In this document: positions 20,245 through 30,110 of the stretch, in pieces
Layout: each line of letters begins with the position of its first letter
How positions within the stretch are numbered: position 1 is the first letter of the stretch
DNA from: Pempheris klunzingeri
Taxonomy: Eukaryota > Chordata > Actinopteri > Acropomatiformes > Pempheridae
Assembly: GCF_042242105.1 (NCBI RefSeq)
Contig: NC_092029.1
Location: forward strand, 19,206,885 to 19,270,884
Direction of reading: 5' to 3'
DNA: 64,000 bases
Notes under the pieces: generated by a model
What the model saw: only the letters and a program-made list of their open reading frames with translations
What the model was told of the DNA's origin: nothing
Databases searched by the model: none
Translations under genes and position numbers: made by a program

Positions 20245-21182
20245 ATGTGATTTCCTGGATTCTTTCCCCCATTCTGTCTCTCATAGTTGAAGTGTACCTA
20301 TGATGAAAATTACAGGCCTCTCTCATCTTTTTAAGTGGGAGAACTTGCACAATTGGTGGCTGACTAAATACTTTTTTGTCCCACTGTACATACTGATCAC
20401 AGAAAGCAATGATATTGAACTGTGGCCTCATTAAAGAAACTTAACAAGTGTGAAATCCTATCTTATCTCAGTTTAGGAGGACATTTAGGATTTTTGATAT
20501 TACAGAAACATGTTTTTTAGTTAGCTTACAGAACCATGCTATTTGAAGAATTTTCTAAGTTATAAGTCGAACATTAGGATGGCATAGATCCTGTCCTAAA
20601 TTCAAAATAACTGGCAAAAATGGTAGCACCACTGTTGTTAGGTCTGTATGGCAGTGGGAAGATGGGGAACAACACGATCAGATTCTTGTCTTCTCTGGCA
20701 ATGTTTTTTTTGCTCTTTGCTTTTTACTTTGTCTGCAGTCCTTAAAACTCTGCATATTGACACGACATAATGGGATCTACCATCTCTTGCTACACCAAAT
20801 CTTTATCCTGGCCTGATGATGGGGAAGAAAACTTCTCAAATATGGAACGTTTCTTCTCGTCCACCAAAACTCTGACTAATCAATGCTGAAATAGATAGCC
20901 CATCTTTACATGGATAGGATGTGACACAGCCAGAGAATCACTTCTATAATAGGAAGAAAGGATTTGATCTATCTTTGAAACTCCAGTTCAGATAGGACAA
21001 ACAGTTAGGATTTTGTGTTTGTATTATAGTTTATCTGTGGTGTAACTGTCAACTGAAGTGAACTATGGTGAACACATTGACATGAAATAAAATCACATCA
21101 GCACATGTGAATAGTCGTCTGCAGTAAATATGTGCAAGTGTGAACATATCAAAACTTCCTACAAAATTCCTTAGTGAATATA

Positions 21183-21205
21183 TATGGGTCGAAATTTGAC
21201 CCATA
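21183..21205. repeat. Palindrome at the unit 2/3 junction
   Basis: The same 23-bp palindrome as 7091-7113 with one mismatch (TATGGGTCGAA against TTTGACCCATA). It lies 24 bp before the start of unit 3. Confidence 0.7.
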
Positions 21206-21229
21206 ATTGATGAAATAATAATAATAAAA

Positions 21230-24200
21230 AAGCGATTTAAACATTTAATTCAAACAAGAATCAGGAAACCATTAATAAATCCAAACAACATGCTTGAACA
21301 ATTCATTCGTAGAAATGTCTAATTACTTTTGCCATTAACCATTCAAAATGATGATAATTAACTAACAATATAAAAACTGTGTTTAATCTTTCAGAATACC
21401 CAAACAACATATACATTTACCATTTAATAGAATACCAGTAATCAAAATCACTAGCTAGCTAAAGTATATATGAAAAACACACACACGGTGCACAAAAGTG
21501 ACATGTATTATAAAGGCATGTTCTACCATATTACCTTTTCTTTATCATTACTACTAAATGCCTATACTGGGGAACATGTGCCGACCAACTATCAACAGGA
21601 CTTAAACCATTAATGGCATACATCCCTGCTATGAAATTAAATAATGGAACTTTCTTATTTTCTGCCTTACATGGCTATTTTTTACTGTTACCTTCACCAT
21701 CAACCTAAGCTACAGATAATTATGTTTGTATTCAAATATAAAGCCTTCATAGTTAATGAAAAGCATGGCTCAATGAATGTGATCAGCTATTAACAATACT
21801 ATATACCAGTTATAATAATGCCAAATGTCTGGGATTATTGCAACAGATTTAAACAAGAAACCTTAAACACGTGGTATTGTGAGAAGTTATTGCAAAGCTA
21901 ACTTTTGGGTTTTGGGTGGCTGTGCCTTTCAAAAATGTTGTAAGAAAGAAGAAAATATATATCTCAGACCCAGCCTTGCATTTTTCACACATTTGAAGTT
22001 AAGTACTTTGCATCGTATCTGTATAAAGTGTAGTATATCCTATATTAGCTTTCTAGCAGACATTAAGTTACTCATTTTACATGTTACTTTGAAACTGTTA
22101 AACAGACTCAGGGACACATACACAGTTCTGATTGGACAGGAGCCATTTTCATTAATTATGGTAATTAGATGGGGCTTTTATCATCAAGTTCAAAGGCTCT
22201 GCTCAATAGCATGTCGTGGTAGCAAACTGGAGGCATATGGTATGACACTTAATGAATTGGAAGTATTTTGTGATTTTAACTTAATGTCTGTCTGTCATAT
22301 GAACATTGATTTTGTTGTGCTTATACATGCTGAAGTAAATATTCAAGACAATGTAATTGATTAATATTGGAAATTGATTTGCAAGAATCTAGAAGCATGG
22401 AATCTGAAGTGATTGTCAATGGGACTCACACTGTTACTGACATACATCCCTGCTATGAATCAGATAATGCAACTTACATATTTACAAGCAACCCCTCCAT
22501 AATATGTGTATTATCATATATGTTTCTTGGCTCACTGTCTGTTGTCACAATATGTGGAAACCTTCTTGTAACAATCTCCATCATTTACTTCAAACAGCTG
22601 CACATTCACACTAACTACCTCATCCTGTCTCTGACTGTGGCTGACCTGCTTGTCGGAGTTTTAGTTTTTCCTTTCAGCATGGCATTCACTGTAACGTCGT
22701 GTTGGTATCACGAGGGTCTATTTTGTAAAGTACGAGGAAGTTTTGATGTTACGCTGAGCACAGCTTCTATTTTAAACCTATGTTGTATTTCTGTTGACAG
22801 ATATTATGCAGTGTGTCAGCCTCTAGCTTATAAAAATAAAATAAATGATCATGTTGTTAGAAGTATGATCCTGGTTACCTGGGGAGTTGCTGTTCTAATT
22901 GGAATTGTCATCATGATTGCAGGTTTTAATCAAGGAAAATGTGAAGATAATTGTTTAATTGATGCTTTAATATCAACCACTCTGGGAAGCATCTTTTCCT
23001 TTTATATCCCAGTTATTATAATGCTTAGTATCTACCTGAAGATTTTCCTTGTGGCACAGAGACAGGCATGCAGGATCCAGGCCACAAAGTGTGGAGCAAC
23101 TGTCAGTAAGATGGAGAGAAAGGCCACCAAAACTCTGGCCATTGTTTTGGGAGTCTTCCTGTTATGTTGGACTCCTTGCTTTATTTCTATAAACTTAAAG
23201 CCTTTAACATATAATGTTATACCAATTTCTGTGATTGAAACACTAAACTGGCTTGCACTGTCAAATTCAATGCTCAATCCATTTATTTATGCTTTCTTTT
23301 ACAGCTGGTTCAGATCAGCATTCAGATTGATCATATCTGGAAAAATATTTCAAGGTGATTTTTCTAACTCAAAGCTCCTTTGACTTGTTTCGATGTTCAA
23401 ATACCATTTTAATGACTGAATAATGAGAACTACACTACTACAATATATGCTGATAAGGTTCTACATAAGTTATAATCTGCAAAAGAATGTTTTATAGGCT
23501 ATTTTACAGAAGGAGTTAATTTCCCCAGCATACATAACTTAGGTAGGATTTCTATGCCAGATGTGACATTTCAAATATCTACCTAAACACCAGAAAGTCT
23601 CTGCCTCTAAAGTTTGTTAGGGAATCAGTGTTAAATAAAAAAAATGTCATTATGTTGGAGAATGGTTTTACAGAAGCCATCTACCAAGTTGGTATCCTCT
23701 ATAGTGAGCCACCAGTAAATCTTTTAGTCTGCATATGAGAATGTAGGCAGTTTTAAGACAATCTTGAAAACATCTGAACCTATCCAACACGTCATTTGAA
23801 CTGCTGATGATTTTAATCCTTTGATACAAAAATTAGAGTATTTCTTTGTTATATCTTTTGAAATCATTTCATTTTGCCACTTAAAATACTAGCTATGTAT
23901 TCAATATCTTGTTTTGTTTTATTACCTCAAAGCATTACTTTCATTTGACCTTTCTTACTTTATAAACATATAGTTCTTGTATCACTACATCACCTTTACA
24001 CACATGGATCAAAAATTGCCCATATATGCAGGTGTGATTTAAATAAAATAAAGACATACTACAATAACGATTGTGTCTAATAATTATTTTAGCAGTGATT
24101 CTGACCAAACAATAATGCATTTGATATTTGAATGTTTCTACCATGGTCACATATATACATACTGATAACAGAAAGCAATGATATTGAACTGTGGCTTTAT

Positions 24201-24520
24201 TAGAGAAAATTAACAAGTGTGAAATCCTATCTTATCTCAGTTTAGGAGGACATTTAGGATTTTTGATATTACAGAAACATGTTTTTTAGTTAGCTTAGTT
24301 ATAAGTTATAAGTCAAACATTAGGATGGCATAGACCCTGTCCTAAATTCAAATAACTGGCAAAAATGGTAGCACCACTGTTGTTAGGTCTGAATGGCAGT
24401 GGGAAGATGGGGAACAACACGATCAGATTCTTGTCTTCTCTGGCAATGTTTTTTTTGCTTTTTGTTTTTTATTGTGTCTGCACACTGACATGACATAATG
24501 AGATCTGCCACACCAAATCT
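21230..24520 (+). repeat. Tandem segmental duplication, unit 3
   Basis: Third unit, beginning as the others do. Downstream of the TAAR gene it diverges at about 23480-23930, where units 1 and 2 carry the internal partial repeat instead. It then matches them again from about 23920 (TTTTATTACCTCAAA) until similarity fades near 24520. The Tc1 target site is empty here (near 24150-24165). Confidence 0.88.
22397..23383 (+). CDS. Trace amine-associated receptor, tandem copy 3
   Basis: A 328-residue intronless TAAR, intact, from the ATG at 22397. It has the same motifs as the other copies: helix 3 aspartate, DRYYAVCQP, CWTP and NSMLNPFIYAFFYSWF. It is a mosaic. The second intracellular loop (AYKNKINDH) matches copy 2, while helix 4 (IGIVIMIAGF) and helix 7 (WLALSNS) match copy 1. 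Unique residues cluster at the outer end of helix 6 and loop 3 (CFISINLKPLTYNVIPIS). This pattern fits gene conversion plus change at the ligand-facing side. The upstream region is conserved with the other units. Confidence 0.93.
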   Translation: MESEVIVNGTHTVTDIHPCYESDNATYIFTSNPSIICVLSYMFLGSLSVVTICGNLLVTISIIYFKQLHIHTNYLILSLTVADLLVGVLVFPFSMAFTVTSCWYHEGLFCKVRGSFDVTLSTASILNLCCISVDRYYAVCQPLAYKNKINDHVVRSMILVTWGVAVLIGIVIMIAGFNQGKCEDNCLIDALISTTLGSIFSFYIPVIIMLSIYLKIFLVAQRQACRIQATKCGATVSKMERKATKTLAIVLGVFLLCWTPCFISINLKPLTYNVIPISVIETLNWLALSNSMLNPFIYAFFYSWFRSAFRLIISGKIFQGDFSNSKLL

Positions 24521-25577
24521 TTATACATAAATATGAAAGATAGTACAAGGGAATGACAAAAAATGCAAATGGTTTTAGTCTTACATACCACATTAAGCAA
24601 TATGCCAATCGAAGTGTAGCCATTCGGTGTGAAGAGTATGCTTTTAACAATTTACATATCAACATATCATTTAAATGACAAATTAATAATGTCACAGAAT
24701 TTCTCTGTAAATCTTGTATATTATATTGATTAAAACACTACCTAACACTGTTGACTTGGATGCTCTTTTGATAGACACTGACCTACGATGCATTATGCAG
24801 TTTTGTTTAGTTCTCCACTTTCCTTACTTCCACTTTCCCCTGGTGGTCCCCTATGACTGAATGAATGCAGAGGAAACCCATTACAACAGAACATTAACTC
24901 GGGATAAACTTACCATGCGTACATACAAATTGTGTCAATCAAGGCTTGTATGATCTGGGACCTCCATTTTGATCTGTGGGTAGGGGTATGAAAGTCCAAA
25001 CTCTCCTACATGAGTTTGTCCCTCAGGACAGTTGGAAAGTCTTTATTTTTTTTTTACTCTATTAGTCTTACTTTTTGTGGCTCACAGACTTTCTATATTT
25101 ATGGATTCATAATTGCAAGTCAATATACAAAACGAAAAACATCTCATTTTAGAACAAAACCCCAGAATTTGCATATAAAAATGAACATGTGCACTAGTGG
25201 CTGTAGTGCATGCTTAAACAAAACAGACATCAAGGCCATGGAGAAAAATAAGCTAGCCTACTCATTTTATTTAACTTTGGGCACTGGCAGGTCTAAGCAA
25301 ATGGTTGGATTTATCAAAAGTATAAAGAATGGGCTAGTCCTCCCTACATAAACAATGACAAAGTAGGTTATAGAAATTACAGCTCATTTGAAAAGACGAA
25401 TAATAGAAAATATTACACCTTTGAAGAGTATCTGCCAGGCAACTTTGTTCCCTTTTCAACTGAAAATCAAAACATTAGATTGTTATCACATACTCATGAT
25501 GTCTATCTACTCATACTAATTTCAAAAACAGGACCGTCCTGTAGAGGAGATGAAAAGGGGAAGCCTGGTCCATAATG
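24521..25577. other. Intergenic, no gene seen
   Basis: AT-rich sequence with only short frames. No recognised repeat or RNA gene. Confidence 0.6.
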
Positions 25578-26155
25578 TTACCTAACAGATAGATTCCAGT
25601 GGGCTGGTGCCGACAGGCTTGAGCTGAGAGACATGGGAGGTGGGATGGATGCGCATGGAGACTGGGAGCTTAAGCCGGACAGCAACTCGGTCCCGAGGGG
25701 TATGTTGTGGGATGATAACCAGACTGACTGACCTTCCATGTATTGTGGTGCTGGGGACCGGTGTCTATCGGCTGACTGTCTGTTCCTTTCTGAAGTGGAT
25801 TCCAGGGCCACCTGTGTCCTCCTCCGGACAGCCTGACAACGCTGCAGATGGTGCTGGACAGAGGGCACGGACAGTTCTTCCTCCTGTGAAGGGAACAGAG
25901 GAGGCTGGTAGCCAAGAGAGGCCTCAAAGGGGGACAAGCCTGTGGCAGAGCTAACTAGAGAGTTGTGTGAATATTCAACCCAAGGCAGGTAGATGCTCCA
26001 GGAGCTGGGATTGGCGGCCAGAGGAGAGACTGACTGTTGCCCCCCAACCCTTTACAGAATGCCTGCCATACCTGTGAGATGAATTGTGGTCCTCTATCAT
26101 GGGTGTTAGAGGCTCAGATGGTGCCCCAGGAATGGGGAAACCTGAGAGAACAGAA
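25578..26155 (-). pseudogene. Gypsy-type retrotransposon integrase fragment
   Basis: On the minus strand a 119-codon frame reads SPFEASLGYQPPLFPSQEEE and, further on, an APQYMEGQSVWLSS segment. This is the linker and C-terminal region of a Ty3/Gypsy integrase. The DNA up to about 26150 continues the integrase core in decayed form. There are no LTRs nearby, so it is a solitary truncated remnant. Confidence 0.8.
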
Positions 26156-27114
26156 ATAATTTTTGGGGAAAAACTTTGTTGTGGGCTTTGTCCTGTTCTT
26201 TTTGTATTTGAATTGTGAGCTTTGTATTCAAATTAAATAATCTGAGCTAAAAAACAGTGACAGATGTTACTTTTAACTCTACAGTCTGTGCAAGTCTGAC
26301 ATTTCAATGTGGTTTACCAAACTCAATTGTGACCAAACATCACTTATCTTGTGTCAGTTGCCTTTGGAGGGCGGGTTAAAGGGATGGAACTATTGCTGGT
26401 GGCATGTTCAGACATCATGCCTGACCAATGAGGGACCAGCTGTGTCTATAATCCACCACCCTCCTGCCTTACTCATGTAGTTTAGTCAAAATTGTCAGTC
26501 ATTAGCCCTAACACACCGTAGTGGCTGTCCTCCGTCACATCTTTTCATCTGCTTAGCTGTATTTCTGTGAATATGGTCAAGCAGTGGCACGTACATTGTA
26601 GCCTTATGAACCGGCATACTTTAGGTAAAGTGGTTTCAGCCACTGCAGAATGGCACCCATTCAAACTGCCAGATCACTCATGCCAGAACTTTAACGTCTT
26701 GGCATAGGACTCAAGACAGCAAACCATCTCGTGCCAACTATGTCTTTAGTGATGTCCTGAGTTATTCATTCTCTGTATTGTCAGTCCCTTTGTCTTCCAC
26801 CTGCAATGCAGATCAGCTAAATAGAAATGGCTCTTTTTTTTTTCTTACAACTGCCTTACAACTAGAAATATACGAATCAGGTAGAGATGATGCATTTTTA
26901 GTGGACAGCTGGAAGGTATTTCATCGTTCCTTTTCAATGGTTTTGGTACATTTCCCCCAAGCGATCAATATTACTTTAGTTTTGCCTGAGGAGTGCAGAT
27001 TTAGCTTGCCAACTGTTAATTCAACATCTAACGTCAGTCTCCCTTGGTTTATCTGCCTAGCATTGAATGAAAGCACATGCGAATGCTGTTGAAGCTGAAA
27101 GAAAGAAGCTGTAA
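26156..27114. other. Intergenic, no gene seen
   Basis: Only short frames in unique-looking AT-rich DNA. The 104-codon frame at 26778-27092 resembles nothing I know. Confidence 0.5.
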
Positions 27115-27200
27115 CAAGTCAATCAATCAATCTTTATTTACTTAGTGCCAATTCATACAAGTTTTCTGTAAAGAGCAGGTCTAAACCAGACTCTTCAATG
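27115..27200 (+). repeat. Dispersed fish repeat fragment (CAATCTTTATTTA type)
   Basis: Contains CAATCAATCTTTATTTA and a downstream GTCTAAACCAGACTCTT. A second, longer copy of the same family is at 39822-39960. Family name unknown. Confidence 0.6.
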
Positions 27201-27918
27201 AATCAATGAAAATGTACAATCTTAAAATATAATTTGTAAGCTGTATAAGTCTACATCTCCCTTTATAAATGATAATTCAATAAAATATCATGGTATTGCT
27301 TGTTGTTGTGTGTTGATAATGTACCACGATATAGAGCATCGGCATATATTGCTGTATTGAATCTTTTGTCACATTTGGATATTCTGTTATGAACTTCAGT
27401 GATGGACAAAAGGAAGCTCTGACCTTTTGGTGAAAAGCAATTGCTTTTACATCAAAACAAATTAATATGATGATGAACACACGGCTTTGGAAGAATGATT
27501 TGTCCCTTATGTAATGTAATGGCCTTAGCACTGATTGATTTCATAACTGAGGTTGTAGTGTAGTATATGGTGTTGTAGTATAACGTAGCCAGCAACAAAG
27601 AATTACCATAAACAATGCAAAGTAGTTTGGCCATGATAAATAGACTATGAAGATATTGTAAAACCTTAAATTGGTAATTCGTGAAGACTTCTGCTGGTCA
27701 TTGTAAACAGCACTACTTGGGAAGGAGCATACTGGCTGTCTCCAAGCTATTAATTCATGCAAATAAAATAAAATCACAAACTTTTCAGATAGGATATTTC
27801 ATGTCTTATTGAAAAGAGCAAAAAAAGGATCTTTATCGATCTATCTATCCATCCGTAGATTGTCTGCTTTGCTCTTTCTTATACTTTCTTTTAGAATGGC
27901 CATTCAATCCTCTAGATC

Positions 27919-28821
27919 AGGGGTGTCCAAACTTTTTTCACTGAGGGCCACATACAGAAAAACATACAAAGGGCTGGGCCGCTCACTAGAAGGGAGCTAT
28001 AGTGCTAACTTTAATCCACTAGAGGTGATGTATATCGCCTCACCTCTAGTGGATTAAAGTTGGCAAAATCAATCAAATGTAGGTAAATTCTGCTTGATAA
28101 TTGAATATGATTCAAGAAAAAAAACAGCCTTTCCATTAGTGGGCTTTCATTTATTAGTTGTGGTACAAGCTGCTCTTGTAGGCTCTTGTTCAGTGTGTTC
28201 AGGTGATCAGTGAGATCCACTAAAAATGCCAACCATCAGCATCAGAGAGGGAAGCTTGAAATAGTCTGTGCTAGAGCCCTGCTGCTCGAATCAACAGCCT
28301 TACCTCCACTTTCTTGCCCCTCGGTGGACACCGTAGATTCCTTTGCGCTCCCCTGTCCCAGCTGGAGCTCCCTCCGTCGTACCTCCACACAGCTCGTCCC
28401 ATTTAAGTCCCATCATGCCAACTGCACCTGGCACAGCTTCAGACACATCCTCACCCGTCGTGGTCCTCTTCAGACTGCTAACATCAAGCAGCTCCTCCGT
28501 GATCTTCATTAGTTATTAGCTGTGCTCTCATCACACACCGTGTCTGAAACTTTCTACACTAACTTCCTCTCTTACGTTTCCTTAATTCCGCCATTTTGGG
28601 TCACCTGTAGCAAATTTCTTCTTCTATTACTCATTTTATAGAGAAGCTGCCTCGTTCAAGACAGTTACTCCACCAAGTGGTGAGACTAAGAAGTACAACA
28701 CAGTCCAGCGCAAATTCCATGTGTGGGCCGTGTTCCAATACATTTTTAGAATTTCCTGCGGCCCAATGAAAATTGGACCATGGGCCGCAGTTGGCCAGCG
28801 GGCCTTAATTTGGACACCCCT
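27919..28821. mobile_element. Non-autonomous hAT-like DNA transposon, about 0.9 kb
   Basis: The ends AGGGGTGTCCAAA and TTTGGACACCCCT are perfect inverted repeats. They are followed by GGGCCACATAC on the left and TGGGCCGCAG on the right, features of hAT-type elements common in vertebrates. No transposase frame. The flanking 8 bp do not match, so the target duplication has decayed or been lost. It contains a strong internal foldback at 28003-28065. Confidence 0.75.
28003..28065. repeat. 26-bp foldback with 11-nt loop
   Basis: 28003-28028 pairs with 28040-28065 with a single mismatch; the centre of the stem is CCACTAGAGGTGA against TCACCTCTAGTGG. It would form a stable RNA hairpin from either strand. 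Confidence 0.85.
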
Positions 28822-29590
28822 CAGTCAAAAACAAATAATGACAAAAGGAACTGGCAGGAGCAAAAAAGGACCACTTTTGGTTGTTTTTTAATTTTTTGAT
28901 TTGATACCAAAACGTTGGTGAATTACAGATTATCCGATCTTTGTGACACCAATAACGGGTTTTCCATTTTGGTTTTTAAAACACAAAAAAAAATCAGATT
29001 TATGCTTTTTTTTAAATTTTGAATTACAAGTACATTACGGATTATCCGATGATGCTTGGACCTATGGCCACCCAGTGGCTGGAAATTGGAATTGGATCCA
29101 AATACATCCAAATATCAAGATTTTGTTAGGTGCCCGTCAGTATTCCTGTTAGTACAAAAGGACAGTGGACAGCTCCTATTGGTTACATTGTGGTGTACCC
29201 AAGACACCAACTGTTATATTATATGATATTACATTACATTATGTCATTCTGATAATCTTGTAGTCATGTGACAACCCAGTAAAACAAATAAATCAACCAG
29301 ACCAAACAAATGAAAACACTGTCTTGATTGTGTCAGTGACTCCCCTCAGCTCAGACTGTCAGCAGGAGAGGAGCAGAGTCTGCGCAGAGAGAGGCCGCAG
29401 TCTTTACAACCGACTTCTGTGATAACAAGAAGTAAAAGAAGAAGCAGAGAAGTATTTGAATACAAAAACAACATTTTCCAAACCCGCCTTTGTCAGCTTC
29501 CCACAAGAACACTGAGACCATTTCACCCACCGTCTCCTTTGCTCTCTCTTTTTCTCCCCCCCACTGGGCCAACTGTTTAAGAAACCTGAC
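28822..29590. other. Intergenic sequence upstream of kcnk10
   Basis: AT-rich to about 29340, then increasingly GC-rich toward the kcnk10 first exon. No gene seen. Confidence 0.5.
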
Positions 29591-30055
29591 GTTGGGTTTT
29601 GTAGTTCACAGCCGCATGACACGCCGGTGCGCAATGGCGTGGAGACCAACGCACAGAAAGCGGCTCTGATCTATCTGAGAGAGGCGGATCTAGAGGCTGT
29701 TCCGATGCAAAATAACGTAAATACACAACAGACAAAGAAACCCCCCCCCCTCCATCTCAAGGAACGCTGTAGATTCTCCAATGGAGCATCGCGTCCGCGG
29801 CGCTCGGACGGCGGGGCCGACTGATGCTGCGATTAGTGAGCGTGTGTTGTGAGGACCGCCGTGGGTGAAGAGAGGAGAGAGCCGCATCGAGCCAGCCCCT
29901 CTCTGCCACTACAGCAGGAGCCCACGCCGCGGATGATGTGTTTTTACACCCTGCCGTTCTCCATCCTGTCTCGGTTAAAGTCGAGAGAATCGATCGAGAG
30001 GGATTAAAGGCATTTATTTCACCCGGCAGCAGCACTAAGAACCAGGAGAAACAAG
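29591..30055 (+). promoter_or_regulatory. Probable kcnk10 promoter region and 5' UTR
   Basis: This stretch is locally rich in CpG (for example CGCGTCCGCGGCGCTCGGAC at about 29789-29808) in an AT-rich neighbourhood and runs directly into the first coding exon. No TATA box is obvious, as expected for a CpG-type promoter. The transcription start cannot be fixed from sequence alone. Confidence 0.5.
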
Positions 30056-30110
30056 ATGAAATTTCCCACTGAGAATCCAAGAAAGCCAGGGAGCGTGGAG
30101 CCTCCACCAG
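30056..30110 (+). CDS. kcnk10: kcnk10 coding exon 1
   Basis: Codes for [18 protein letters not shown] plus one base of the next codon. The donor CCACCAG|GTAAGA is strong. Mammalian TREK-2 has alternative first exons; none was identified here. Confidence 0.85.

Larger units (their letters stand above)
10079..20386 (-). mobile_element. Tc1-like DNA transposon, split by three nested insertions
   Basis: Both ends read CAGTGGG(G/A)CAAAAAAG as inverted repeats of about 140 bp, followed by the usual TA target duplication (10077-10078 and 20387-20388). Units 1 and 3 show the empty site. Removing the inserts (10328-11568, about 12092-13481 and 14180-20244) leaves about 1.6 kb, the normal length for this family. 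The transposase reads on the minus strand in two pieces. The element is dead as read because its gene is broken twice. Confidence 0.93.
7138..21229 (+). repeat. Tandem segmental duplication, unit 2
   Basis: Second unit, starting with the same AAGCGATTTAAACATTT. It is longer than unit 1 only because a Tc1-like transposon with nested insertions occupies 10079-20386. Sequence on each side of that insertion (CATATATA before, CATACTGATCAC after) is contiguous at about 2934-2950 in unit 1. The possible polyadenylation signal after the TAAR gene is AATAAA in unit 1 (2509-2514) but AATGAA here. Confidence 0.92.

Noticed and set aside
29757-30107. 116-codon minus-strand frame over the kcnk10 first exon
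   Set aside because: Lies in GC-rich promoter/5' UTR sequence and shows no domain; likely chance.
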